A DNA stretch of 64,000 nucleotides from Dysgonomonas sp. BGC7 (GCF_001261735.1 NZ_CVRP01000007.1:1-64000); one strand, 5' to 3'. Shown: positions 53,497 through 63,268, counted from the stretch's first letter. The notes: a model not told the origin generated them from the sequence alone. Translations and numbers: made by a program.

Positions 53497-54111
53497 ATGA
53501 AGAATATCTCTTATGTAATTAATGGCGTTCTTGCGGTGGCAATAATTGTCCTTTTTGTTTTGTTTTTTACTTCTAATAAAAAAGATGGAGATGGTTCAGC
53601 TGCTCTAACTTTTTCGGGTGGAGATTCTGCCAGCGTATTGCCTTTGGCTTATGTCAACTTAGACTCATTGTTGTTACATTATAATTTATATAAGGATGCA
53701 AATGATGCTTTGATGAAAAAGTCGAATAGTGCAAATGCAACATTAAATCAAAAACAAAGACAATTTGAGACAGAGGTTGCAGATTTTCAGAAAAAGGTAC
53801 AGAATAATGCTTTTTTAAGCCAAGAGCGTGCGCAACAAGAGTCTGTACGTCTTCAGAAAATGGAAGGAGACCTTCATGCGTTAGCTCAAAAATTACAGGA
53901 AGATTATTTAAAGGAACAAGCCAAGCTTAATTCGCAGATTGCGGATTCTGTACGTTTGTGTTTGAAGGATTATAATAAGACTGCTAATTATCAAATGATA
54001 TTTACTAATACAGGAATGGACAACATTCTGCTAGCTAAAGATTCTTATGATATTACGCAGCAGATATCGAAGCTTTTGAATAGTCGGTATAAACCGGAAG
54101 CTTCAAAATAG
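53497..54111 (+). CDS. OmpH-family protein with N-terminal membrane anchor
   Basis: A 204-residue protein. One hydrophobic segment (about 6-24) acts as signal anchor or uncleaved signal. After a Ser/Gly/Asp linker comes LAYVNLDSLLLHYNLYKDAND, a typical OmpH opening, and then a long coiled coil (about 70-155). It is longer than the chaperone at 10485 and shares its core pattern. A role as periplasmic chaperone is likely; membrane anchoring is inferred from the lack of a clear cleavage site. Confidence 0.82.
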   Translation: MKNISYVINGVLAVAIIVLFVLFFTSNKKDGDGSAALTFSGGDSASVLPLAYVNLDSLLLHYNLYKDANDALMKKSNSANATLNQKQRQFETEVADFQKKVQNNAFLSQERAQQESVRLQKMEGDLHALAQKLQEDYLKEQAKLNSQIADSVRLCLKDYNKTANYQMIFTNTGMDNILLAKDSYDITQQISKLLNSRYKPEASK

Positions 54112-54132
54112 TAAAATATATATTATAAAATG

Positions 54133-54166
54133 GGATAACAACTATCTGGGGTTATCCTTTTTTTTG
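54133..54166 (+). terminator. Intrinsic terminator after the second OmpH-like gene
   Basis: GGATAAC at 54133-54139 pairs with GTTATCC at 54151-54157, followed by a long T-run. Confidence 0.75.
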
Positions 54167-54213
54167 CACTCTCGGGTCGCTTTTGTTTATTTAACCAGAT
54201 AAAACTAATAAGT

Positions 54214-54957
54214 ATGGATATATATGGTCTTATAGGACACCCTTTAAAGCACTCTTTTTCTCAACGGTTCTTTACCGAAAAGTTTGCAAAAGAAGGTATT
54301 GATGCAGAATATCATACTTTCGATATTCCGGATATCGCCCTTTTGGAAAAAATAATGGAGTTACACAAAGGTCTTAATGGTCTGAATGTTACAATACCAT
54401 ATAAAGAAAAGGTTATTCAGTATTTGGATAGCTTAGATCCGGAGGCAGAAAAAATAGGTGCAGTTAATGTTATCAAGTTTTTGAGAGATGAGGAAGGGCT
54501 TAGGCTTGTTGGTTATAATTCAGATATAGTTGGATTTCAAAGTTCTATAAAACCGCTTATCAATAATTTGATTCATAAAAAAGCATTGATATTAGGTACC
54601 GGAGGTGCTTCTAAAGCAGTGAAGCATGGGTTGCAGAATTTAGGCTTAGAGACGAAATTCGTATCTCGCACCTCTAAGAATGGTTCATATACATATCAGG
54701 ACTTGAGTAAAGAGATTCTTAGTGAATATAAGGTAATAGTAAATTCATCTCCTGTCGGAACTTTCCCCGATATAGATTCGTCTCCTGATATTCCATATCA
54801 GTATCTCACAGCAGATCATTTGCTGTACGACCTTGTTTATAATCCTGCCGAAACCAGCTTTCTGAAACAGGGTAAGGCTATGGGAGCTACAGTGAAAAAT
54901 GGTGCGGAAATGTTGGAGTTGCAGGCTATTGAGGCTTGGGATATCTGGAATAGATGA
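54214..54957 (+). CDS. aroE: Shikimate dehydrogenase
   Basis: A 247-residue enzyme reducing 3-dehydroshikimate with NADPH. GLIGHPLKHSFSQRFF near 5-20 (shikimate site), NVTIPYKEKVI near 60-70 with the catalytic Lys, and LGTGGASKAVKHGL near 128-141 (NADP site) are present. It is slightly short for the family but complete. It lies 54 bases before upp. Confidence 0.93.
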   Translation: MDIYGLIGHPLKHSFSQRFFTEKFAKEGIDAEYHTFDIPDIALLEKIMELHKGLNGLNVTIPYKEKVIQYLDSLDPEAEKIGAVNVIKFLRDEEGLRLVGYNSDIVGFQSSIKPLINNLIHKKALILGTGGASKAVKHGLQNLGLETKFVSRTSKNGSYTYQDLSKEILSEYKVIVNSSPVGTFPDIDSSPDIPYQYLTADHLLYDLVYNPAETSFLKQGKAMGATVKNGAEMLELQAIEAWDIWNR

Positions 54958-55011
54958 CCAGGGTATACTCCATCTTTTAAAAAAGAAACAATAAATTAGC
55001 CAAAATAAAAA

Positions 55012-55668
55012 ATGAAAGTAGTAAATCTATCAGAGCAGAATACAGTCTTGAACCGTTTTGTCAGCGAACTGCGTGATGTAAATATTCAGGGTGATAGTAT
55101 GCGTTTCAGAAGGAATGTGGAACGTATAGGTGAGATAATGGCATATGAAATAAGTAAAGAATTGGATTATTTTCCTATCGAAACACAAACCCCATTGGGT
55201 ATCTCTGTGACAAATGTTCCCTCAGACTCTGTTGTGATCGGAACTATTCTGAGAGCCGGTTTGGTCTTCCATCATGGCTTCCTTAATTGCTTCGATAAAG
55301 CTGAAAATGCATTTGTTTCTGCATATAGGAGATATCGGGAAAATCATCAGAGCTTTCATGTTCATATTGAATACATCGCATCTCCTAGAATAGATGATAA
55401 AGTGCTAATTCTTACAGACCCGATGCTTGCAACCGGAGGGAGTATGGATTTGTCTTATCAGGCACTTGTAACTAAGGGTGAGCCTAAACATATCCATATT
55501 GCTACAATCATATCCAGTCAGGCGGCTATAGAATATTGTAAAGAAACTTTTCCGAATAGCAAGACTACTATTTGGGCTGCTGCTATAGACCCGGAGTTGA
55601 ATGAATCGGCCTATATAGTGCCCGGTTTAGGAGATGCCGGAGATTTGGCTTATGGGGAAAAAGAATAA
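55012..55668 (+). CDS. upp: Uracil phosphoribosyltransferase
   Basis: A 218-residue pyrimidine salvage enzyme that makes UMP from uracil and PRPP. The PRPP-binding loop is LILTDPMLATGGSMDLSY near 140-157, and the uracil-site region near the C-terminus reads PELNESAYIVPGLGDAGDLAYG. The length is typical. Confidence 0.94.
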   Translation: MKVVNLSEQNTVLNRFVSELRDVNIQGDSMRFRRNVERIGEIMAYEISKELDYFPIETQTPLGISVTNVPSDSVVIGTILRAGLVFHHGFLNCFDKAENAFVSAYRRYRENHQSFHVHIEYIASPRIDDKVLILTDPMLATGGSMDLSYQALVTKGEPKHIHIATIISSQAAIEYCKETFPNSKTTIWAAAIDPELNESAYIVPGLGDAGDLAYGEKE

Positions 55669-55685
55669 ATCGATGATTATATAAT

Positions 55686-55718
55686 AAAAAAGTCCGAATA
55701 ATTTATTCGGACTTTTTT
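55686..55718. terminator. Bidirectional terminator between upp and the HU/SPOR gene
   Basis: AGTCCGAATA at 55691-55700 pairs with TATTCGGACT at 55704-55713, with an A-run before and a T-run after, so it can end transcripts from both sides. Confidence 0.85.
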
Positions 55719-55742
55719 ATTATATCGTATTTGTATGAATTC

Positions 55743-56624
55743 TTAATTCTTTTTAGAATATAACCATGCAGATGTATATTTAGAATTGTTCGAGCGGAAA
55801 GATTTGAGATAGTTCTCAGCTTCCTGTTTGTCATCAAAAGAAGCAACATAAATCCTAAATCTATCGTTTGAGTTGATAATAGCTGCATTCGGAAAATCAG
55901 ATTCTTGTATCTTCTTCAAAAGAATACTTGCTCTGTTTTCTGCGCTCTCTCCTCCAATGACTATATAATATGAGCGAGTGGAAATGTTTTTTATCTCACT
56001 TTCTTGAACTTGCGCATCTTTCTTTGAGTTGGCAATCGAAAGAGAAGATGTTACGGTTGAGATGAAATCTGCATTTTGAATTTTATTGTCTTTTATGCTG
56101 GTCGAAGGAGTAACAAATAGTAATAAGGCGATAGATGCAGCAGCCAATCCTGTTGTTATATATCTGATTGAATTTCTTTGTCTATCTTTTTTATGAGAGA
56201 TTTTTATTGAGTCTATTTTTTTTATGTTTGTTTGCTTTAGACCTAAAAAATCCGGATATAAATAAGATTTATTGGCAGAAAATAAAATTTTACCTTCATC
56301 GTTTAAGGATAAAGTACCAATATTACCACATAGTATGCTTTTCCCTGCTTTTAAGTCTGCTTTAATTAATATTACGGCATCTTTTATTTTTTCTAATGCA
56401 GCGTTATAGGTTATATTGCAGTCTTTACTAAAGTGTGATGCTATTATGCCGTCATTGTATTTCAATTCGGGGTTAAATGCTAACGTATAATAAGGAGGAG
56501 TAATCCTATCTTTATTTATTGTTGCTTCTTCCAGATTGATAATAAATGCACCTAAATTGGGCATAACTACACACTTGTGCGTAGGTAATAAAATATTCAG
56601 GTATTTCAATATTTCTGTGTTCAT
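55743..56624 (-). CDS. HU (CCDC81-like) plus SPOR-domain protein
   Basis: A 293-residue protein. Residues about 1-135 have two HU-like helical units of the CCDC81-like type (LLPTHKCVVMPNLGAFIIN; LKAGKSILCGNIGTLSL). A membrane helix lies near 155-172 (GLAAASIALLLFVTP) and a C-terminal SPOR domain from about 215 to the end (SYYIVIGGESAENRA, RFRIYVASFDDKQEA) that should bind denuded peptidoglycan at the septum. The HU part would be cytoplasmic and the SPOR part periplasmic. A -7 box lies four bases before the ATG. Confidence 0.87.
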   Translation of the reverse strand: MNTEILKYLNILLPTHKCVVMPNLGAFIINLEEATINKDRITPPYYTLAFNPELKYNDGIIASHFSKDCNITYNAALEKIKDAVILIKADLKAGKSILCGNIGTLSLNDEGKILFSANKSYLYPDFLGLKQTNIKKIDSIKISHKKDRQRNSIRYITTGLAAASIALLLFVTPSTSIKDNKIQNADFISTVTSSLSIANSKKDAQVQESEIKNISTRSYYIVIGGESAENRASILLKKIQESDFPNAAIINSNDRFRIYVASFDDKQEAENYLKSFRSNNSKYTSAWLYSKKN

Positions 56625-56628
56625 CTTA

Positions 56629-56636
56629 CAAAGATA
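56629..56636 (-). promoter_or_regulatory. -7 box directly before the HU/SPOR gene start
   Basis: The complement reads TATCTTTG and ends four bases from the ATG at 56624. A transcript from it would be leaderless or nearly so. No -33 element is seen. Confidence 0.4.
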
Positions 56637-56837
56637 ATTAGATGTTCGATATAATGAGAAATAAAAAGATTAATTCTTTTGAACAAATTATGAACAAAAA
56701 GATAAGTAAATTGCTTAATAATATATCTCGTTTTGAAGAATAGAATATAAGCCGAAGAAAATAAATATATTTTGTTCTTATAATGGGTATGTTGATTCAA
56801 AATATTATTTTTACATTTTATATAAAAAATAGATATA

Positions 56838-57419
56838 GTGGATATTATAAAACGTCAGATTAAAGAATCTATTGCAGTTAAAGAATTGATTCTTAAAGAT
56901 GAAAATTTAATTAAGGATATTGAGAGAGCTGTTCGTATGGTAACAGATACTTATCAGCAAGGAGGGAAAACTCTTTTGGCTGGTAATGGAGGAAGTGCTG
57001 CTGATGCCCAGCATATAGCCGGTGAATTTGTTAGCCGTTTTTATTTTGATCGTCCGGGTATTCCTTCTATCTCTCTTTCTACAGATACTTCTATTCTGAC
57101 AGCCATAGGTAATGATTATGGATTCGACAGGCTGTTTGAAAGACAAGTTCAAGCTCAAGGACAGGCAGGAGATACTTTTATTGGAATTACAACATCTGGT
57201 AACTCTGAAAATATTGTGAGGGCATTGGATATGTGTCGTCAAAAAGATATTAAGACAATCATTCTTACAGGGCAATCAGGAGGGAAGGTTACCACTCTTT
57301 GTGATCTCTGTCTGAAAGTTCCTTCATCGGAAACACCCCGAATACAGGAATCTCATATTCTGCTTGGGCATATAATCTGTTGTTTGGTAGAAGAGAATTT
57401 ATTTGGAAATCGAAGATAA
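56838..57419 (+). CDS. gmhA: Phosphoheptose isomerase
   Basis: A 193-residue SIS-domain enzyme that converts sedoheptulose 7-phosphate to D-glycero-D-manno-heptose 7-phosphate for LPS or capsule. LLAGNGGSAADAQHIAGEF (near 47-65) and TTSGNSENIVRAL (near 115-127) are typical, and IQESHILLGHIIC near 173-185 holds active-site Glu and His. The start is GTG 56838; no ATG gives the full N-terminal helix. It precedes the export operon, so it may supply a heptose precursor. Confidence 0.9.
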   Translation: MDIIKRQIKESIAVKELILKDENLIKDIERAVRMVTDTYQQGGKTLLAGNGGSAADAQHIAGEFVSRFYFDRPGIPSISLSTDTSILTAIGNDYGFDRLFERQVQAQGQAGDTFIGITTSGNSENIVRALDMCRQKDIKTIILTGQSGGKVTTLCDLCLKVPSSETPRIQESHILLGHIICCLVEENLFGNRR

Positions 57420-57428
57420 TGCTCAGTG

Positions 57429-57440
57429 TTGTATATACAA
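57429..57440 (+). repeat. Perfect 12-base palindrome upstream of the wza-like promoter
   Basis: TTGTATATACAA is a perfect palindrome centred about 55 bases before the -33 box of the export operon. It could be an operator for a dimeric regulator; AT content makes chance possible. Confidence 0.35.
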
Positions 57441-57481
57441 TATGTACTACCCTTGTAAACTCAAAAATGTGTAATAATCTA

Positions 57482-57513
57482 CTTGTTATCTGTTAAAAAA
57501 AATTATACCTTTG
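57482..57513 (+). promoter_or_regulatory. Promoter of the polysaccharide export operon
   Basis: CTTG at 57482-57485, a 20-base spacer, and -7 TACCTTTG at 57506-57513. The leader to the ATG at 57620 is about 100 bases and shows no strong hairpin. Confidence 0.65.
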
Positions 57514-57619
57514 CTCCGCCTAAAATAGAATGTAGGGCAAACATAAAGAGACTAACAGAAGAGTAGGGGATATTCTTGGATAGAAAAACGTTTTGATCGA
57601 ATCAAAAATTACAAAAACG

Positions 57620-58429
57620 ATGAAGTTTTTATTTAGAAAAATGTATTTGGTATTTCTTATACCAATTTTATTAGGTTCATGCACTGCTTATAAAAAACTA
57701 CCTTACGTAAAAGAAGCGGAGACCATATCAAAAGAAGAGTTTGAGAAGGCTGCAAAAAATTATGAAGCAAAAATTATGCCTAACGATGAGTTGAGTATAA
57801 TTGTTACAACACCGACTATTGCTGCTTCTTCTGGATTTAATCCGTTATACTCTACTCAATTAGCTGATGATACAGGGTTAAAGTCTCTTTCTAATAATCA
57901 AGGACAGGTACAAACTTATATTGTAGATAGTCAAGGGTATATAAATTTCCCAATTTTAGGAAAATTGAAACTTGGAGGTCTCACAAAAGGAGAAGCACTA
58001 ACTCTGTTACATGGCTTATTATATCCTAAGTATATAAATGAAGAGCCTGTTATAAATATCAGATTTCTCAATTATAAAGTGACAGTTTTAGGTGAAGTTG
58101 CTAAACCTGGCATATATACTAGCTCTAACGAGCAAATGACTATCTTTGACGCATTGGCTTCAGCAGGGGATCTGACTATATATGGGAAAAGAAGTAATGT
58201 ACTACTTATAAGAGAAAACGCAGCAGGAGAGAGAAATATTCATCGAATAGATCTTCAAGATAAGAATATCTTATTAGACAATAATATATATTATCTGCAG
58301 CAAAATGATAAGATATTCGTTGAAGCGAATAAATCTAAAGGGAATAACTCTCAATTTGGAACATTGGAAGGATTAGCTATATCTGGGGTATCTCTTCTTT
58401 TATCAATTATATCTTTAATAACTAGATAA
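57620..58429 (+). CDS. Polysaccharide export lipoprotein (Wza/BexD-like)
   Basis: About 269 residues. The lipoprotein signal is MKFLFRKMYLVFLIPILLGSC with Cys near 21. The polysaccharide biosynthesis/export domain follows (NDELSIIVTTPT, then VDSQGYINFPILGKLKLGGLT), and SLBB-type units appear with VTVLGEVAKPGIYTSSNEQMTIFDALASAGDLT. A C-terminal hydrophobic segment (about 245-265) could be the outer-membrane helix of Wza. The frame from TTG 57593 is longer, but the signal peptide fixes ATG 57620. The kinase gene follows after five bases. Confidence 0.9.
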   Translation: MKFLFRKMYLVFLIPILLGSCTAYKKLPYVKEAETISKEEFEKAAKNYEAKIMPNDELSIIVTTPTIAASSGFNPLYSTQLADDTGLKSLSNNQGQVQTYIVDSQGYINFPILGKLKLGGLTKGEALTLLHGLLYPKYINEEPVINIRFLNYKVTVLGEVAKPGIYTSSNEQMTIFDALASAGDLTIYGKRSNVLLIRENAAGERNIHRIDLQDKNILLDNNIYYLQQNDKIFVEANKSKGNNSQFGTLEGLAISGVSLLLSIISLITR

Positions 58430-58434
58430 TAAGT

Positions 58435-60804
58435 ATGAATAAGTTCTCGACTGCAAAAAATACAAATATAGAAGAAGCCGATGATATTAATATAAGGGAG
58501 ATTATTTCCGAATATCTGATTCATTGGAAGTGGTTTTTATTTTCTGTCTGCGTTTTTATCATTATAGGAACGTTAGTGTATCTTCAGAAAGATCGCATAT
58601 TCGATGTGTCAACATCTATTTTAATAAAAGAAGGCAAAGGTTCCTCTAGTAGCCAGGTCGGATCTTTAGGTGATCTTGAGTCTTTAGGGCTAATAAGCAC
58701 TACAAATAATATAGACAATGAAGTAGCAGTGTTGTCATCTCCTAATCTGATGAAGCAGGTTGTTGATTCCTTAAATTTGCATACCTCTTATTATATCAAT
58801 GGTTTTTTTCGAGATACAGAGATTTATACAAACTGTCCTTATGTTGTGACTTTAGAAGATACCGATCCGAAAAAACTGAATGGGAAAATTACTTTAAAAA
58901 TTAAAACCTCAAATATAGGAGTTGATATATCCGGAACTTATGAAGTCGGAAACTCTCAGGTGGAAATTCCTTCTAAAACGATAGGTCTACCTGGTAATGT
59001 TGATCTGCCTGAAGGATTGGGTAAACTTGCTATTGGGTACAGATCAGGTTATGAGAATAGTAAAGATAATCCTGATTATGTTGTGGAAATTCAAAATGCA
59101 TCAGCAGTTGCAGGAGGTATTGCTTCTAGGATACAAATTAATACAACAACAAAAGGTTCTTCTGTATTGAGAATTACTTTAAGCGTATTGAATACGACCA
59201 AAGGTATTGATATTCTTAATACTATTGTGAAAATATATAATGCTAATAATGTAGATGAGAATAATGAAATAGCAGTCAATACAGCAAGATTCATTGAGGA
59301 TCGATTGATTACGATTAACTCTGAGCTGAAAGGTGTTGAGGATAAGGTTGTTAGCTTTAAGACTCAACAGGGAATAACTGATTTGGAATCTGAAGCCCAG
59401 GTATTCGTAGGTCAGACGTCTTCTCTAGAACAAAACAGAATAGAAATAGAGACTCAGCTAAAAACTATAGAATTGATAGAAGGCTTTACACGAAATCCAC
59501 AGAATAAGGCCAAGTTGATACCTAATTTAGTTGTCAATGATCCGGGGCTAGCAACACTAATCTCTGAATATAACACATCTCTATTAGCATACGAACGATT
59601 GGAGAAAAGTACAGGAGAGTCAAATCCTACACGGATAAAGGCACAGGAGAGCCTAAGTAATATGCGTGAAGGAATACAACTCTCAATTAATAATGTTAAA
59701 AACAGTATTAATGTATCGAAGCGACAATTAGATAAACAGCTTTCAAAGGTCTCATCTAAGATAAGGTCTTTACCTACTCAGCAAAGAGAGCTTCTTGAAA
59801 TAATGAGACAGCAACAGGTAAAACAATCTATTTCTTTATTTTTAATGCAAAAGCTGGAAGAAACAAACTTAACAATGGCTGCTACTTCGGATAAAGCTAA
59901 AGTTATCACAGATCCTTTATCTTCTTCGGGTTTTGTTTCACCAAATAGAAATACAATCTTTTTGGCCTTCTTCCTTATAGGTTTGCTGATACCTATTATT
60001 GTAATATTTATAAAAGGTAAGTTACAGTTAAGTATAACCGGTAGAGAAGAACTGGAAAAATTATCAGCAGTAACTGTTGTTGGAGAAATCATGAAAAAAG
60101 AAGAAGATGCTGTTGTTGTTGTTGGTAAAGATAAAACTACTCCGATTGTTGAGCTTTTCAGAACATTACGCAACAATATTAAATTTATACTTGACGAACC
60201 TGATAAAAAAGTTGTTTTGGTTACTTCTACTATCCCGGGAGAAGGCAAAACCTTTGTCAGTATAAATCTATCAGCATCATTTGCACTTTCTGATAAAAAA
60301 GTATTACTAATAGGCATGGATATTCGTAATCCAAAGTTGGCTGCAGAAATGAATTTTCGGAAAGGAGTAGGTCTGTCTTCTTACCTTTCCGGAAGTGAAC
60401 CTGATTGGGTGTCAATGTTGTCTTCAATACAAGATTTTCCGAATCTATCAATCCTTCAAGCAGGAGCTATACCTCCTAATCCTAACGAATTATTGATGAA
60501 ACCAGCCTTGTCGAAATTATTGGAAGAAGCGAGAGAACAATTTGATATAATAATAATAGACTCTGCCCCTATTGGTGTGGTTTCAGATACATTCCTTATT
60601 AGTTCTCTGGCCGATGCTACGGTCTATGTGACAAGGGAAGGAGTTACTCCTAAAAATGCAGTTTCGTTTATTAATGAAGTATATGCCGATAACAAATTGC
60701 CGGAAATGTATCTAGTCTTGAATGATGTAGAACCTTCTAAAAATAAAGGAAGATATGGCAGATACGGTTATGGATACACTTATGGTTATGGAGCTGTGAA
60801 ATGA
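58435..60804 (+). CDS. Chain-length regulator and BY-type tyrosine kinase (Wzc-like)
   Basis: A 789-residue inner-membrane protein that controls export and length of polysaccharide. Two membrane helices (about 33-52 and 505-525) flank a periplasmic Wzz-like domain with coiled coil (about 270-400) and a GNVR-like region. The cytoplasmic BY-kinase has Walker A STIPGEGKTF (near 600), Walker A' LLIGMDIRNPKL (near 623) and Walker B IIIIDSAPIGV (near 704). The C-terminus is a Tyr-rich cluster (RYGRYGYGYTYGYG), the site of autophosphorylation in this family. Confidence 0.92.
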   Translation: MNKFSTAKNTNIEEADDINIREIISEYLIHWKWFLFSVCVFIIIGTLVYLQKDRIFDVSTSILIKEGKGSSSSQVGSLGDLESLGLISTTNNIDNEVAVLSSPNLMKQVVDSLNLHTSYYINGFFRDTEIYTNCPYVVTLEDTDPKKLNGKITLKIKTSNIGVDISGTYEVGNSQVEIPSKTIGLPGNVDLPEGLGKLAIGYRSGYENSKDNPDYVVEIQNASAVAGGIASRIQINTTTKGSSVLRITLSVLNTTKGIDILNTIVKIYNANNVDENNEIAVNTARFIEDRLITINSELKGVEDKVVSFKTQQGITDLESEAQVFVGQTSSLEQNRIEIETQLKTIELIEGFTRNPQNKAKLIPNLVVNDPGLATLISEYNTSLLAYERLEKSTGESNPTRIKAQESLSNMREGIQLSINNVKNSINVSKRQLDKQLSKVSSKIRSLPTQQRELLEIMRQQQVKQSISLFLMQKLEETNLTMAATSDKAKVITDPLSSSGFVSPNRNTIFLAFFLIGLLIPIIVIFIKGKLQLSITGREELEKLSAVTVVGEIMKKEEDAVVVVGKDKTTPIVELFRTLRNNIKFILDEPDKKVVLVTSTIPGEGKTFVSINLSASFALSDKKVLLIGMDIRNPKLAAEMNFRKGVGLSSYLSGSEPDWVSMLSSIQDFPNLSILQAGAIPPNPNELLMKPALSKLLEEAREQFDIIIIDSAPIGVVSDTFLISSLADATVYVTREGVTPKNAVSFINEVYADNKLPEMYLVLNDVEPSKNKGRYGRYGYGYTYGYGAVK

Positions 60805-60849
60805 TAAATGTAAGAACTTGCTTCAATTTTTGTATTAACTCTAAGAGTC

Positions 60850-62148
60850 TTGAGTAAGTTGTATAATATAAAGAATCATCCCCACTATGCAAAAGCATTA
60901 CACTGGGGCAAATTAATCTCTGTTACAGGTTCTGCACAGATGATTGTGCAAGCAGTCGGTTTTGTTAGTGGAATATTAGTGATCCGAATGCTTCCTGTAG
61001 AGGAATATGCGATATATACATTAGCAAACACAATGTTGGGCACAATGACAGTACTTTCCGATGGAGGTATCTCTACCGGAGTAATGGCTCAGGGAGGTAA
61101 AGTTTGGCAAGATAGAGAGAAGTTAGGAGCAGTTCTGGCTACAGGCTTGGATCTACGGCGTAAGTTTGCGATTGGTAGTTTAATTATCTCAATACCTATA
61201 TTAGCCTATCTTTTACATACTCATGGAGTTAGTTGGCTGACCATAGCTCTCATAACAGTATCTTTAATCCCGGCTTTTTTTGCAGCATTATCTGATACAT
61301 TACTACAAGTTCCGGCAAAACTGCATCAAGCTATACTTCCTTTGCAACGAAATCAAGTAGAGGTTGGTATTGGTCGCCTGGTGTTGACCGGAATATCTAT
61401 TTTTGCTTTCCCTTGGGCTTTTGTAGCTGTTTTGGCAAGTGGTATACCTCGTATGTATGGTAATATAAAGTTAAGAAAGATTGCAAATGTATTTGTTGAT
61501 AAGAGCCAAGAGCCAAATTTAGAAGACAGAAAGAACGTGTTGAAGATAGTAAAACGTTTATATCCAAGTTCTCTTTATTATGCCTTTTCTGGACAGATTA
61601 CGATTTGGCTGATTTCTGTATTTGGTAATACATATTCTGTTGCAGAATTAGGCGCATTAACAAGAATCGTTGTGTTATTTACCATGTTTGAGATTTTGAT
61701 AAATACATTATTTATACCTCGTTTTGCTATATTGACTCAAAAGAAATATCTTATGAGATGTTTCTTTTTCGTTATATCTTTTGTCTTAATTTTAGCTTTG
61801 CTTTTATTGATATTTACATATCTCTTGTCTGATCCTATTTTATGGCTTTTAGGGAATAACTACAAAAATCTAAATCTTGCCCTATTGTTAAAAGTTACTG
61901 GTAGCTGTATTGGTTTGTTTTCTAGAGCTGTTTATGCTATGTCAACCTCAAAAGGTTGGGTAATAAATCCAATGATATCTATTCCTATTAATTTATTGGC
62001 TATAATAGTAGGAATTCTTCTTTTTAATTTATCGACTTTAGAGGGTGTGTTAGTTTATAGTATATATTTATTGATAATTGAAGTTTTTGTCAATCTATCC
62101 TTTTTCTTTTTTAGGATTAAAAACTATAATCAACAGGTCGTAGGATGA
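60850..62148 (+). CDS. Polysaccharide flippase (Wzx-like)
   Basis: A 432-residue membrane protein with about 12 helices, matching the oligosaccharide flippase/polysaccharide-synthase group (SAQMIVQAVGFVSGILVIRMLPVEEYAIYTL). It moves lipid-linked repeat units across the inner membrane. The TTG start at 60850 gives MSKLYNIKNHPHYAKALHW; the first ATG would start near residue 31 and cut the first helix, so TTG is the best choice but is not certain. It lies 45 bases after the kinase. Confidence 0.82.
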   Translation: MSKLYNIKNHPHYAKALHWGKLISVTGSAQMIVQAVGFVSGILVIRMLPVEEYAIYTLANTMLGTMTVLSDGGISTGVMAQGGKVWQDREKLGAVLATGLDLRRKFAIGSLIISIPILAYLLHTHGVSWLTIALITVSLIPAFFAALSDTLLQVPAKLHQAILPLQRNQVEVGIGRLVLTGISIFAFPWAFVAVLASGIPRMYGNIKLRKIANVFVDKSQEPNLEDRKNVLKIVKRLYPSSLYYAFSGQITIWLISVFGNTYSVAELGALTRIVVLFTMFEILINTLFIPRFAILTQKKYLMRCFFFVISFVLILALLLLIFTYLLSDPILWLLGNNYKNLNLALLLKVTGSCIGLFSRAVYAMSTSKGWVINPMISIPINLLAIIVGILLFNLSTLEGVLVYSIYLLIIEVFVNLSFFFFRIKNYNQQVVG

Positions 62149-62245
62149 TTATTTTGTTTAACTTAGTAAGTTAGATGAAAATAAAAGCAGATTATTTAAT
62201 TCAAGAGGTGATTAAATCGGAATATTGTAATTTATAAATTTAAAT

Positions 62246-63268
62246 ATGAAATATTATTATATCGTAGAAGGAAAATATAGAGGTAACTTAGGAGATGTTT
62301 TACAAGGAATGGTTGCCAAGCCATTTTTACCTCAGAATGCAATTCCTGCTGATCGAGAAGATTTAGCTTCTTTAGATAAGAATGAGCAAGGACTTCTTGT
62401 TGGGAACGCTTGGTATATGCATAGTTGGGATCGTTTTCCGCCACCAGATAATATTCAGCCAGTTTATGTCTCTGTGCATATCGCAGAATCTAAAATGCTT
62501 AAAGAAAAGTATGTAAGAGATCATTTCTTGAAAAATGCACCTATTGGATGTCGAGATAAGAAAACATTAAATTTATTTTTAGGCTGGGGGATACCAGCAT
62601 ATTATTCTGGATGTTTAACAATAACAACTGAGCGAAGGCCTGAAATTAATAACACGGGAAAAGGAGAATATCTATTAGTGGATAATGTTGATCATCCAAT
62701 TCCAGACAATGTGGTGATGGCTCTTGAAAAACAGTTCAAACAGCAATTTATAAGAGTTTCGCATAATCCTCCAGTCGCCGATATTTCATTTGATCAATAT
62801 GTTGATGAAGCTTCTCTTTTAATGAATTCTTTATTAGAGAGATATTGTAAGGCTGCATTGGTTATTACAACAAAAATTCATTGTGCTTTACCTTGTTTAG
62901 CTATGGGGGCAAACGTAGTTTTGATACATCCTAATTTAAACGACCCTAGAATTGCTTCTGTTAGTGAGTTTATGCAGATATATTCATATGAAGATGTTTT
63001 GAGGCAAGATAGATTGGAAAAGCCCAGAATAAATAGAAAAAGGATCGAATCAAGAAAGCAATTTCTATCTAATATTGTTGTGGAATCTGTTAAGGCTGGT
63101 TACAATATAATGAAAAGCCCTCAAGATTTAAAATTAAAAAAAATTAGAAGGACATCTTTTATTAAGGCAAGCATTTATAGTCGAGTGATATCCCTTTGGC
63201 TAAAGATAGGATTCTATCCTCCAAATTTGAAAAGAGTATATAGTCTAAAATCGAAAGGACATGACTAA
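62246..63268 (+). CDS. Polysaccharide pyruvyltransferase family protein
   Basis: A 340-residue protein with MKYYYIVEGKYRGNLGDVLQG near the N-terminus, APIGCRDKKTLNLFLGWGIPAYYSGCLTIT near 95-125, and TTKIHCALPCLAMGANVVLI near 209-228; these match the WcaK/AmsJ-type pyruvyltransferases that put ketal pyruvate on exopolysaccharides. Pyruvyl groups add negative charge. The C-terminal 80 residues are basic and may be partner-specific. It overlaps the next gene by eight bases. Confidence 0.83.
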   Translation: MKYYYIVEGKYRGNLGDVLQGMVAKPFLPQNAIPADREDLASLDKNEQGLLVGNAWYMHSWDRFPPPDNIQPVYVSVHIAESKMLKEKYVRDHFLKNAPIGCRDKKTLNLFLGWGIPAYYSGCLTITTERRPEINNTGKGEYLLVDNVDHPIPDNVVMALEKQFKQQFIRVSHNPPVADISFDQYVDEASLLMNSLLERYCKAALVITTKIHCALPCLAMGANVVLIHPNLNDPRIASVSEFMQIYSYEDVLRQDRLEKPRINRKRIESRKQFLSNIVVESVKAGYNIMKSPQDLKLKKIRRTSFIKASIYSRVISLWLKIGFYPPNLKRVYSLKSKGHD

